Assembly: GCA_020432045.1 (NCBI GenBank)
Contig: JAGQHB010000098.1
Span: 1 to 42,136, forward strand
Source: Dehalococcoidia bacterium
Lineage (GTDB): Bacteria; Chloroflexota; Dehalococcoidia; Tepidiformales; Tepidiformaceae
Direction of reading: 5' to 3'
Length of the DNA stretch: 42,136 nucleotides
Numbering within the stretch: position 1 is the first letter of the stretch; each line of letters begins with the position of its first letter. The notes below the pieces were generated by a model. It searched no databases and had not been told where the DNA came from. It worked only from the letters and a program-made list of their open reading frames with translations. Below, in pieces: positions 9,524-17,785 of this stretch. A program made the translations under genes and the position numbers.

Positions 9524-10956
9524 AGCTAGAGAATCTGGGCCAGCACCTGGACGCAGGCGGTCAGATTCTCAAGACCCGAGACGACCATGTTCCCGTGCCC
9601 CTGAGCCGCTGCACAGAGCCCGTAGACCCCAGTAAACCATTCACCGTGCCGAAAGAGGTGGACTGCTCGTGGGCGATAACGGAGGAGCCCTTCGGTCCGG
9701 AGAGGATACGGCCTCGGATCGAGCCGTGGTTGACGGCCCTTGTCCAGTCCGAGCACCTGTCTTTGCTGGTCGGCTCCGGTCTCACACACGGGGTTCATGG
9801 GCTCGCAACGCCGCAGTCGCTCCCTGGGATGGGAGGCATCTCGTTCGACGTCCTAGACGACGAGATTCAGGAGGAAGCGCGGCGTACTGCCAAGCTAGCC
9901 GGACGTGACCCAGGGAACTTCGAGGACCAGATCCGTGCTGCCAACGAGTTGCTGCGCGGTCTGGAGATCATCGGCGCGACTAAGGGCGAGAGTGCCGGGG
10001 AGCGGAAAGACGCCGAGGCTCTACGGAAGTGCCTCACGGCCGCTCTTGAGTCCTTCGCGGGCTCGATCCTTGATGGGGAGCGTGACCTGGTAGCGGCCCC
10101 AGTCGAAATGCGCACCGAAGCGTTCAATTACCTCGTCAGCTTCCTGATGAGCTTCGCGAGCCGAACTGGCACCCGTGAACGGTTGAATCTGTTCACCACG
10201 AACTACGACCGCTACATCGAAGCTGGCGCTGATGTTGCGGGGCTTCGACTCATCGATCGATTTGTCGGCACTCTGTCGCCGGTGTTCCGCGCATCTCGCC
10301 TCGATATCGACCTGCACTACAACCCACCTGGCATCCGCGGTGAGCCACGCTACTTGGAAGGCGTCGCTCGTTTCACAAAGCTGCACGGATCCATCGACTG
10401 GGTGGACTCGGGCGATGCGATTCGCCGCGTCGGTCTGCCGTTCGGTGCCCCAGAGGCCATGCCGTACTTTCCCGAGGGAGGGTTTGAAGGTGATCGCGCG
10501 ATGCGGCTGATGGTCTACCCCAATGCCGCTAAGGACCGGGAGACCGCCTCCCACCCCTATGTGGAGCTGTTCCGCGACTTCGCTGCGACGATCTGCCGGC
10601 CCAACAGCACTCTTGTTTGCTACGGCTATAGCTTCGGCGATGAGCACATCAACCGCGTGATCGAGGACATGTTAACGATCCCGTCCGCGCACTTGGTGGT
10701 TATCGCCTACAGCGACTCCCTTAGCCGCGTCCTGAGCACGTACGAGAGGCTCGGGCGACATGCACAGGTTACGCTCATGCTCGGTGACCACTTGGGCGAC
10801 CTCCGAGCACTTGTGGACCATTACCTTCCGAAGCCGGCGATTGACCGCACTACGTTCCGCATGGCGGAACTGCTCAAGGCACGCTGGGCTAGTGGGGAGA
10901 GCGCCCGCACCACCGACGAAACCTCGCGGGCCGAGGCGGATGGATCAGAGTCATGA
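9520..10956 (+). CDS. SIR2-family NAD-consuming defence effector
   Basis: The protein has 478 residues from GTG 9520, overlapping the hsdM stop by four bases. The longer frame that begins at 9322 only shadows hsdM. SIR2-like motifs are LVGSGL (G85, the nucleotide-binding loop), LFTTNYDRYIE (226-234, the conserved T-N-Y/D), KLHGSIDW (K287, H289) and YGYSFGDEHIN (368-378). These are typical of the SIR2_2 family of antiviral NAD hydrolases, as in Thoeris ThsA, DSR and SIR2-HerA. About 75 residues precede the core. The family depletes NAD when activated by phage. The next gene, a HerA ATPase, overlaps by four bases, giving the standard SIR2-HerA pair. Its location between hsdM and hsdS is unusual. 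Confidence 0.87.
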
Positions 10957-13058
10957 GCCAGACACCATTCGAACACGCGGGGAGCTTACAGGTCGGCACG
11001 GTGGACTTTGTATCTCCTGATGAGATCAAGGTTGCGCTCGACATCGACGCCCCGGAGTCCGTCGCCCTCAACACGGGGACGCCCCGGCCATTCCCACGAG
11101 TAAACGGATATGTGCTGGTTCCCGTCGATGAGGGATTCCTGGTTGGCCAGGTTGTGTGGTTAACCGTGGAGCGATCGCCGTTCCCGAAACGGCGCGGCAT
11201 GCAGGACTTCGGCCTCGTGGACCTGCCGTACCCGCAGAGGAAGCTAAGCATGCACCCGCTCGGAATGCTGCGATCCGCGGGAGCGGGTTACGCGTTCAGT
11301 CGGGGTGCGGACGTTCTGCCGTCGGTCGGGGCGGCAGCTGTACTGCCCACCGATGCCCAACTTCGCTCGATCGTGGAATCGGGCGAGCGGCGGCGCGTCA
11401 AGATCGGCACAAGCCCTCTCGCAGGCGACGCTGACGTATGCATCGACCCGGATCGGATCTTCGGACGCCATCTCGCGATCCTTGGCAACACGGGCAGCGG
11501 CAAGTCGTGCTCAGTCGCGGGACTCATCCGCTGGAGTCTCGAACAGGCTCATGACGTGCAGGCTGCGAAGGCCGGCGACGGAGACTGCCCGAAGTATCCC
11601 AACGCCCGGTTCATCGTGTTAGACCCCAACGGCGAGTACTCGCGCGCCTTCGGTGACGATGACATGGCGAAGGCTCGCATCTTCAGGGTGGATCCCGGAG
11701 TGGCCGGAGCGGCGTTAAAGGTCCCCCTTTGGTTCTGGAACAGCGCTGAGTGGTCCTCATTCACGATGGCGACCGCAAGAACACAGCGACCGTTGCTCAG
11801 GCGCGCTCTCCGCGAAGTCAAAGCAGGCCGATTGGGCGTGGCTGGCGCTTCCGCCGAGGAGAGGAAACTGGCACTGCGAAGGTATTTGTCATCGCGGCTG
11901 ATCGCTGTTCGTGAAGAGCTTCGCTCGGGAACTATTCAATCCGACGAAAGCAGGTTCGGATTCCGTCTGAGAGCCATCGGCGCGGACTTGCTACCTAAGA
12001 TGGTGGAATTTCCGGATAACGGCCTTGATTCAGTGCAATCTGCGATCCGGGCTGCGCTCGCAGCAACGCACAACAGCTTCGACAAGAACGGTGAAACTAT
12101 CGAATATTACCGAGCGTTCTCCGAGGAACAGATTGAAGCGGTCATTGATGCCTTGCAAACTGCCGTCGAGTCTGTCGGCGGTATTGTTTACCAGGATGGA
12201 CCAGACGAGGACGTTCCGCTCCAATTCCGTGGGGCTGACCTCGTCGATCACCTGGAAAGCCTCGCTCAGCAGGAAAACGTTAGTCAGTACCTTGACTTTC
12301 TTATCAGCCGCATGCGGACCTTTCTCTCCGATCGCAAGATGAGGTCGATCATCGCCGATACCGAGGAGACCACCATCGAGTCCTGGTTGAACGACTACGT
12401 TGGCTCAAACAATGCTGCGGACGGCTGTGTGTCTGTAATAGACTTGTCGCTGGTTCCTTCCGAGGTCGTCCATGTCGTAACAGCCGTGATCGCCCGGATG
12501 ATCTTCGAGGCGCTTCAACGCTACCTGAAGCTCAACGGTGTGACGCTACCGACAGTGCTCGTCATGGAAGAGGCACACACATTTGTCGGACGCTACAGGC
12601 AGGACATGGACGAGCAAGACTCCGCGACGGTGTGTTGCCAGGTTTTCGAGAGGATCGCCCGCGAGGGTCGGAAGTTCGGGCTAGGTCTTGTCCTGTCGTC
12701 CCAGCGGCCTTCGGAACTGTCTCCGACTGTTCTCTCCCAATGCAACACGTTTCTGCTCCATCGGATCACTAACGACCGCGACCAGGAGCTTGTGAATCGA
12801 CTCGTCCCCGACAACCTGCGGGGACTGCTGCGGGATCTGCCGTCTCTGCCGTCTCAGACAGCCATCCTGCTTGGCTGGGCTTCCGAGCTACCAGTGCTCG
12901 TGCGGATGAACGATTTGCCAACGACGCAACAGCCCCGGTCCGACGACCCCAAGTTCTGGGACGTCTGGGTTGGCAAGGCTGCTCGCACAGCAGACTGGGG
13001 ATCCGTTGGAGCAGATTGGCAGGCGGGATCGGCACCGGTGCCGGACGGCGGCGTATGA
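10953..13058 (+). CDS. herA: HerA/FtsK-type ATPase (DUF87)
   Basis: The protein has 701 residues. Residues 10-90 look like the HAS-barrel start of HerA (VGTVDFVSPDEIKVALDIDA...VNGYVLVPVDEGF). Walker A is GNTGSGKS at 178-185, and Walker B is VLVMEEAHTFVG with E539-E540. Arg-rich REGRKFGLGLVLSSQRPSEL, the usual sensor/arginine segment, follows near 570-590. DUF87/HerA proteins form hexameric rings that move DNA or act as the regulatory scaffold for SIR2. The start ATG 10953 overlaps the SIR2 stop (ATGA), and the stop overlaps ATG 13055 of hsdS. So one operon seems to make both the SIR2-HerA machine and the R-M subunits. Confidence 0.9.
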   Translation: MSQTPFEHAGSLQVGTVDFVSPDEIKVALDIDAPESVALNTGTPRPFPRVNGYVLVPVDEGFLVGQVVWLTVERSPFPKRRGMQDFGLVDLPYPQRKLSMHPLGMLRSAGAGYAFSRGADVLPSVGAAAVLPTDAQLRSIVESGERRRVKIGTSPLAGDADVCIDPDRIFGRHLAILGNTGSGKSCSVAGLIRWSLEQAHDVQAAKAGDGDCPKYPNARFIVLDPNGEYSRAFGDDDMAKARIFRVDPGVAGAALKVPLWFWNSAEWSSFTMATARTQRPLLRRALREVKAGRLGVAGASAEERKLALRRYLSSRLIAVREELRSGTIQSDESRFGFRLRAIGADLLPKMVEFPDNGLDSVQSAIRAALAATHNSFDKNGETIEYYRAFSEEQIEAVIDALQTAVESVGGIVYQDGPDEDVPLQFRGADLVDHLESLAQQENVSQYLDFLISRMRTFLSDRKMRSIIADTEETTIESWLNDYVGSNNAADGCVSVIDLSLVPSEVVHVVTAVIARMIFEALQRYLKLNGVTLPTVLVMEEAHTFVGRYRQDMDEQDSATVCCQVFERIAREGRKFGLGLVLSSQRPSELSPTVLSQCNTFLLHRITNDRDQELVNRLVPDNLRGLLRDLPSLPSQTAILLGWASELPVLVRMNDLPTTQQPRSDDPKFWDVWVGKAARTADWGSVGADWQAGSAPVPDGGV

Positions 13059-14515
13059 TCCCCGCGCTGAAGCCCTACCCCGGTTACAAGGACTCCAGCG
13101 TGCAGTGGCTTGGGGCAGTTCCTGAGCACTGGGAAGTGCGGCGAATGCGGAATGTCGCGGAGCTGCGGGTTAGCACCATCGACAAGCACGTCCGAGAGGA
13201 CGAATTGCCGGTCCGGCTTTGCAACTACGTGGATGTGTACAAGAACGATCGCATCCGACCGGGCATGTCGTTCATGTCTGCCACCGCCCGCGCTGAAGAC
13301 ATCTCCCGCTTTCGTCTGGAGGACGGCGATGTGCTCATTACGAAGGACTCTGAAGTTTGGACTGACATCGGAGTCCCAGCTCTCGTGGAGGGGCGCGCCG
13401 ACGACCTCGTGAGCGGCTACCACTTGGCCCTGCTGCGCCCGCGTGCTCAGACATGCGTAGGCGCCTTTCTCCTCCGTGCTTTGCAGAGCCGCCCAGTCGC
13501 ATACCAGCTCCACGTCGAGGCAACCGGGGTTACCCGCTATGGGCTGTCTCATGATGCCATCAAGTCAGTTTGGCTCCCGGCCCCACCCCTTCCCGAGCAG
13601 CATTCGATCGTCCGGTATCTCGACTACATGGACCGGCGCATCCGGCGATACATTCGCACGAAGCAGAAGGTCATCAAGCTCCTGGAGGAGGAGAAGCAGG
13701 GCATCATCCATCGCGCCGTCACGGGCCAGGTCGACGTCCGCACGGGCCAGCCCTACCCCACCTACAAGCCGTCGGGCGTCGAGTGGCTCGGCGATGTGCC
13801 GGCGGAGTGGGAGGTGGTTCCGCTCAAGCGGGCATTTGTCTCGCTTGACTATGGGGTATCTGAATCGGCAACAGATCATGGGAACATCCGGTTGCTGACT
13901 ATGGCACACATTCGGGCGGGCGAGGTCAACGTGCCAGAGTCAGGTGGACTGTCTAAGGTCGACCGGGAACTGACGCTCCAACCCGGTGATCTCCTCTTCA
14001 ATCGGACCAATAGTCTTGAATTAGTCGCGAAGGTCGGGCTGTTCAAAGGCTGGGAAACGCCCGTTAGTTTTGCTTCCTACCTCGTTCGCATGCGACCCCG
14101 TGCACCGCACCGCGCGGAGTACTTAAACATGCTTCTGAATGACATCGCGTTCCTCCGGGCTGCTCGCCGGGAGGCAATCCCGAGCCTCCATCAGGCGAAT
14201 CTAAACCCGACACGGTATGGACGCCTCCCCATTCCACTTCCAGGCGAAGCTGAACAGTCTACAATCGTCGAGCACTTGGAAGACGAGGCGGCACGGGTGA
14301 ATCGCGCGGTTGAGCGTGAGGCTCGGCTTATCGAGTTCGTACGGAAGTATCGCACCCGCCTCATCGCCGACGTGGTGACCGGCAAGCTCGACGTGCGCGA
14401 AGCGGCCGCCCTCCTCCCGCACGAGATAGAAGAACCCTTGCAGGACGCCGAGCTCCCGGGGGATGAATCGCTGGAGGGGGAAGACCTGCTGGAGCCCGAG
14501 GATGCCGACGCTTGA
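13055..14515 (+). CDS. hsdS: Type I restriction-modification specificity subunit
   Basis: The protein has 486 residues from ATG 13055, overlapping the HerA stop. The frame open from 13016 adds no credible N-terminus. It has two target-recognition halves, each opening with a signature: GYKDSSVQWLGAVPEHWEV near residue 8 and TYKPSGVEWLGDVPAEWEVV near 238. Each half ends in a conserved coiled region: LPEQHSIVRYLDYMDRRI... then EEEKQGIIHRAVTGQVDV, and EAEQSTIVEHLEDEAARVN... then IADVVTGKLDV. HsdS picks the bipartite target, binds two HsdM and anchors HsdR. The two halves are of ordinary length, so it looks functional. The C-terminal tail is acidic. Its last 14 bases overlap the next gene. Confidence 0.92.
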   Translation: MIPALKPYPGYKDSSVQWLGAVPEHWEVRRMRNVAELRVSTIDKHVREDELPVRLCNYVDVYKNDRIRPGMSFMSATARAEDISRFRLEDGDVLITKDSEVWTDIGVPALVEGRADDLVSGYHLALLRPRAQTCVGAFLLRALQSRPVAYQLHVEATGVTRYGLSHDAIKSVWLPAPPLPEQHSIVRYLDYMDRRIRRYIRTKQKVIKLLEEEKQGIIHRAVTGQVDVRTGQPYPTYKPSGVEWLGDVPAEWEVVPLKRAFVSLDYGVSESATDHGNIRLLTMAHIRAGEVNVPESGGLSKVDRELTLQPGDLLFNRTNSLELVAKVGLFKGWETPVSFASYLVRMRPRAPHRAEYLNMLLNDIAFLRAARREAIPSLHQANLNPTRYGRLPIPLPGEAEQSTIVEHLEDEAARVNRAVEREARLIEFVRKYRTRLIADVVTGKLDVREAAALLPHEIEEPLQDAELPGDESLEGEDLLEPEDADA

Positions 14516-15452
14516 GGTAGAGGGAGTCGCCTGGTCCGGCGCGCACTCGGGGTTGCTGGGCAGGCACACGCTTACAGTCACGGGGCTTCAGATCACCGCG
14601 GCAGCCCTGAGCGTTGGGGCGCCCCTGCTGCACATCCCACTTTCGTTCCATGCGGTGAGCATGGCGCTCTACAAGGCGCTGGGACTTGTGTGCGCTGTGG
14701 ATTCCAGCGGGCCCATGCTCGCTCGACCAGCGGGATATGCCCAACTCGACCCCACGGAGAAGGCGAACATCTCGTTCTGGACCGGGATGACGTTCGCTGC
14801 CCTGGTTGCCGAGTATTGCCTCGGAGTGCCATCGGTTTGGCATGTGTCCAGCATGATCCGGAGTGGCCGGGCCACCCTGACCCCCGGAACGCACGTGATC
14901 GCGGACTTGCTAGGGCAAGACCACCATGGTGGTTGGCACGTCATCGAGGCCAAAGCACGCCAGGGCAATGTCTCGGCCGACGACCGCGCGAACTGGAAGG
15001 CTCAGACCGGGACGATTGCCTCGGTGGCCGGCGCTTCGCCGGCGACGCGCAGCTACTGCCTCACGCGGGTAGGAGACCCGTACACAGTCGAACTCGTGGA
15101 TCCGCCCGAATCTGAGGTGGTCAAGGGAGGAGAGCTCGTCCTCTCTCAAGGCGCCGTAGTCGACTTCTACTATGGGCCTTTTCGAGACTGGCTTACCACA
15201 TCCGTCGCGGACAACGCGGCGCCCCGTCTCCAAATCGACCGGGGGGCGCCACTGACGGTCAGGCACGCGGCGTTCGATCCCAACACGCAGCTCTATTGGT
15301 TCGCGGGCTTGCGCTCCGACGTGCTCGACGCTGTGCAGGCCGGGCGCACGCCAGAGCAGTCGCTTCGCGGCGAATCGTTCAGCATCGCCGATGGCTACGT
15401 AAGATCAGACGGGATTGCTATCGTTAGTTCACCGGAGCCGACGCTGGAATGA
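14502..15452 (+). CDS. PD-(D/E)XK-like nuclease candidate
   Basis: The protein has 316 residues from ATG 14502, inside the 3' end of hsdS. No family is recognised with confidence. Residues of about 122-155 (HVIADLLGQ, then GWHVIEAKAR) contain an Asp (D135), then E149-A-K151. This arrangement fits a PD-(D/E)XK nuclease core: an acidic residue, a short strand, then ExK on the next strand. The N-terminal half is hydrophobic with PLLHIPLSFHAVSMALYKAL, and the C-terminal half is unassigned. It overlaps the methylase-HEPN gene by four bases (ATGA), so the two are probably a functional pair. An inactive or structural role is also possible. No signal peptide is seen. Confidence 0.6.
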   Translation: MPTLEVEGVAWSGAHSGLLGRHTLTVTGLQITAAALSVGAPLLHIPLSFHAVSMALYKALGLVCAVDSSGPMLARPAGYAQLDPTEKANISFWTGMTFAALVAEYCLGVPSVWHVSSMIRSGRATLTPGTHVIADLLGQDHHGGWHVIEAKARQGNVSADDRANWKAQTGTIASVAGASPATRSYCLTRVGDPYTVELVDPPESEVVKGGELVLSQGAVVDFYYGPFRDWLTTSVADNAAPRLQIDRGAPLTVRHAAFDPNTQLYWFAGLRSDVLDAVQAGRTPEQSLRGESFSIADGYVRSDGIAIVSSPEPTLE

Positions 15453-17785
15453 ACACTGACGACCTCATGACGGAGCTTTGGGCCTACCTCGACCAACGTA
15501 GAGGGCTTCAACCGTCGGCCACGCTGGTTGACCGTTGGCTTAGAGAGCGCATCGACACGAACGGGGGCCGGGGAGTCACTCCTGAGTTGCTCTACGCCCT
15601 GAGCAGAGCAAAGGTGCAGTGGTGGGACGGCGAGATGCTCACGGCGGAGCCACTGGCACGTTTCATCGCAAGGGTGGCCGCGATCTACTCGCCGAAAAGC
15701 GTTCTGGATCCGACTTGCGGCGTCGGCGCACTACTACACACGGTCGCTACCACTGTTGGTGCCGCGGTGGTCCACGGTATCGAGATCAACGGTGATCGAG
15801 CGAGGCTGGCTCGGTCCGTGTTGGGGGCGGGCGCTACAGTCGTCGACGGAGACGCCCTGGCGGAGCCTCCGGAGATCCTCGACCGATACGATCTGATAGC
15901 GGCCGATCCCCCACTGGGAGTGCGCGTGCCGGACGGTGTGGATGTGCCCGGGATTGGTTCCGGGTTCCGAGGAGAGTTCGGGCACGCGCTGACCCTTTTG
16001 GCTTGTGAGCGTCTCTCTGATGAGGGGGCAGCCCTCGTTGTCGTGACGCCGGCCTTCTTGTGGGGCAGTGGTGCCGCGAGAATCCATCAGGCTATTCACG
16101 CGTTAGGCTGTCGCATTCGCGCTCTGATCCACCTGCCAGGAGGATCAGTGCCTGAGACGAGCATCGCCAGCTACCTCGTGGTGTTGGAACGTGGCCGACA
16201 GTCGGACGTCTTCGTGGGGCAGTACGATCCGGACGAAGGCCATCAGGAACAGCTGGTCGCGAACTTCAGAAGAAGCCGGTCAGGGCCACAGCCGGCGCTT
16301 GGCCGCCTCTGCCCTCTGGAGGACTTCAAGGGATTCGAGTCCTTCGCCGCCTTGGAGCGCCTGAAGCGACTTGCCAGGAATGCCGGTTGGAAGGGCGCCC
16401 CGGCCGCGGAGGTGATCACGGGGCACTCCGTTCTGGGCCACCGCCGATCCGAACCGCTGGCGCACGGTCCGAACAGCTGCTACCTGCGCCTAATCGGTCG
16501 GCCGCTGGCCGTGCTGGACCCGGATCAGCTGCCCGGATCCGGGCAGCACCGGGAAGTGTTGCATCTGCACCTCAACCCGACGCATGCGGACCCGCGGTAC
16601 ATGGTTCACTGGTTCAACGCGAGTCAGATCGGCCAGGCCACTCTGGCGATGGTCACACGGGGTGCAGTGATACCTCGGGTCGACCGCACGAGCCTGCTCC
16701 ATGCCACGCTCTATTTGCCGTCGATCGCCGAGCAGTCGCACGCGATCGAGGGGGCATCCCGCCTTACCCAAATCAGGGCGGCGGCCGATGAGCTCGAGGC
16801 GGCCCTGTGGGAGGGTGGCAATGACGTTGCGAACATCGTCCGGGAGATCGCGACGATCAATCAGGAGGACCGCTTCGAAGACTGGATCGAGACGTTGCCG
16901 TTTCCTCTAGCTTCTATCCTCTGGCGGCATCACGCGGGAGGTGATTCGGCTCGTGAGCGCTACGAAGTGCTGCTTCACTTCTTCGAAGCCACGGCAGCGT
17001 TTCTCGCCACCGTCCACCTCAGTGCTTTCATGAGTGCTGATGATCTCTGGAGAGAACATGGGCGGGAGCTGAATCTCAAGCTCACCAGCCAGCGCCTGTC
17101 ACTCGATCGGGCCACCTTCGGTTCGTGGAAGCTCGCTGCAGAGTATCTCTCAAGCGCATCCGCCGCATTGGTTCAGGAGCCGGAACAGGCCGAACGCTGG
17201 CAGCGCCTGTACGGAACATCCAACCGACAAGTGTTGACCATGCTTGGCCGGCCCGAGCTGCGCGCCGCAGTGCAGCGCGCGAACCGCATCCGCAACGACT
17301 GGAGCGGTCACGCCGGCGCCGTCGGAACGGAGACTGCCAAGCAAATCCACGACGAACTCGTCGAGCTCGTCCACACCCTACGCGGAGTGTTCGGCCGCGC
17401 ATGGCTCGGCTATGAGCTCGTCCAGCCCGGCGAGGGACGCTACAGAGGCGGTGTCCATCACTACCGGGCGCGGCGCCTAATGGGTACCCGTAGCGCCCCT
17501 TTTGAGGAAGTGCAGCTGGAATCGGTTCAGCCACTCGAGGCCGATGCCCTGTACCTCTTCGACAGCGCCAATCGCACCGGCCTGCGCCTCCAGCCGTTCG
17601 TCCGTGTCATGCCATCGCCAGAGAAGCGCGCTAACGCGTGCTTCATCTTCAATCGGCGAGAGGCGGACAGGTTTCGCTTCGTTTCTTATCACTTCGAAGA
17701 AGAGTCCGAGATGCAGGACACGTCCTCCGACATTGAGCAGGCGCTGGGTCGCCTGCACATGTTCGATGCGGAGTCTTCCGAATGA
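15449..17785 (+). CDS. N6-methylase-like / specificity / HEPN fusion protein
   Basis: The protein has 778 residues. The N-terminal third is an AdoMet methylase fold. Motif I is VLDPTCGVGALL (85-96), and an acidic 'GIEINGDR' follows. Motif IV is AADPPL with D153-P154-P155-L156. The usual aromatic after PP is replaced by Leu, so catalysis is uncertain. Residues of about 300-455 look like an HsdS-type module (HWFNASQIGQATLAMVTRGA, PSIAEQSHAIEGASRLTQI). The C-terminal third is helical and carries RNDWSGH at 615-621, the R-N-x4-H motif of HEPN RNases. About 90 residues then follow, with LFDSANRTGLRLQPFVRVMP. ATG 15449 overlaps the upstream stop and the stop overlaps hsdR. It is not a standard HsdM. 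Confidence 0.75.
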   Translation: MNTDDLMTELWAYLDQRRGLQPSATLVDRWLRERIDTNGGRGVTPELLYALSRAKVQWWDGEMLTAEPLARFIARVAAIYSPKSVLDPTCGVGALLHTVATTVGAAVVHGIEINGDRARLARSVLGAGATVVDGDALAEPPEILDRYDLIAADPPLGVRVPDGVDVPGIGSGFRGEFGHALTLLACERLSDEGAALVVVTPAFLWGSGAARIHQAIHALGCRIRALIHLPGGSVPETSIASYLVVLERGRQSDVFVGQYDPDEGHQEQLVANFRRSRSGPQPALGRLCPLEDFKGFESFAALERLKRLARNAGWKGAPAAEVITGHSVLGHRRSEPLAHGPNSCYLRLIGRPLAVLDPDQLPGSGQHREVLHLHLNPTHADPRYMVHWFNASQIGQATLAMVTRGAVIPRVDRTSLLHATLYLPSIAEQSHAIEGASRLTQIRAAADELEAALWEGGNDVANIVREIATINQEDRFEDWIETLPFPLASILWRHHAGGDSARERYEVLLHFFEATAAFLATVHLSAFMSADDLWREHGRELNLKLTSQRLSLDRATFGSWKLAAEYLSSASAALVQEPEQAERWQRLYGTSNRQVLTMLGRPELRAAVQRANRIRNDWSGHAGAVGTETAKQIHDELVELVHTLRGVFGRAWLGYELVQPGEGRYRGGVHHYRARRLMGTRSAPFEEVQLESVQPLEADALYLFDSANRTGLRLQPFVRVMPSPEKRANACFIFNRREADRFRFVSYHFEEESEMQDTSSDIEQALGRLHMFDAESSE

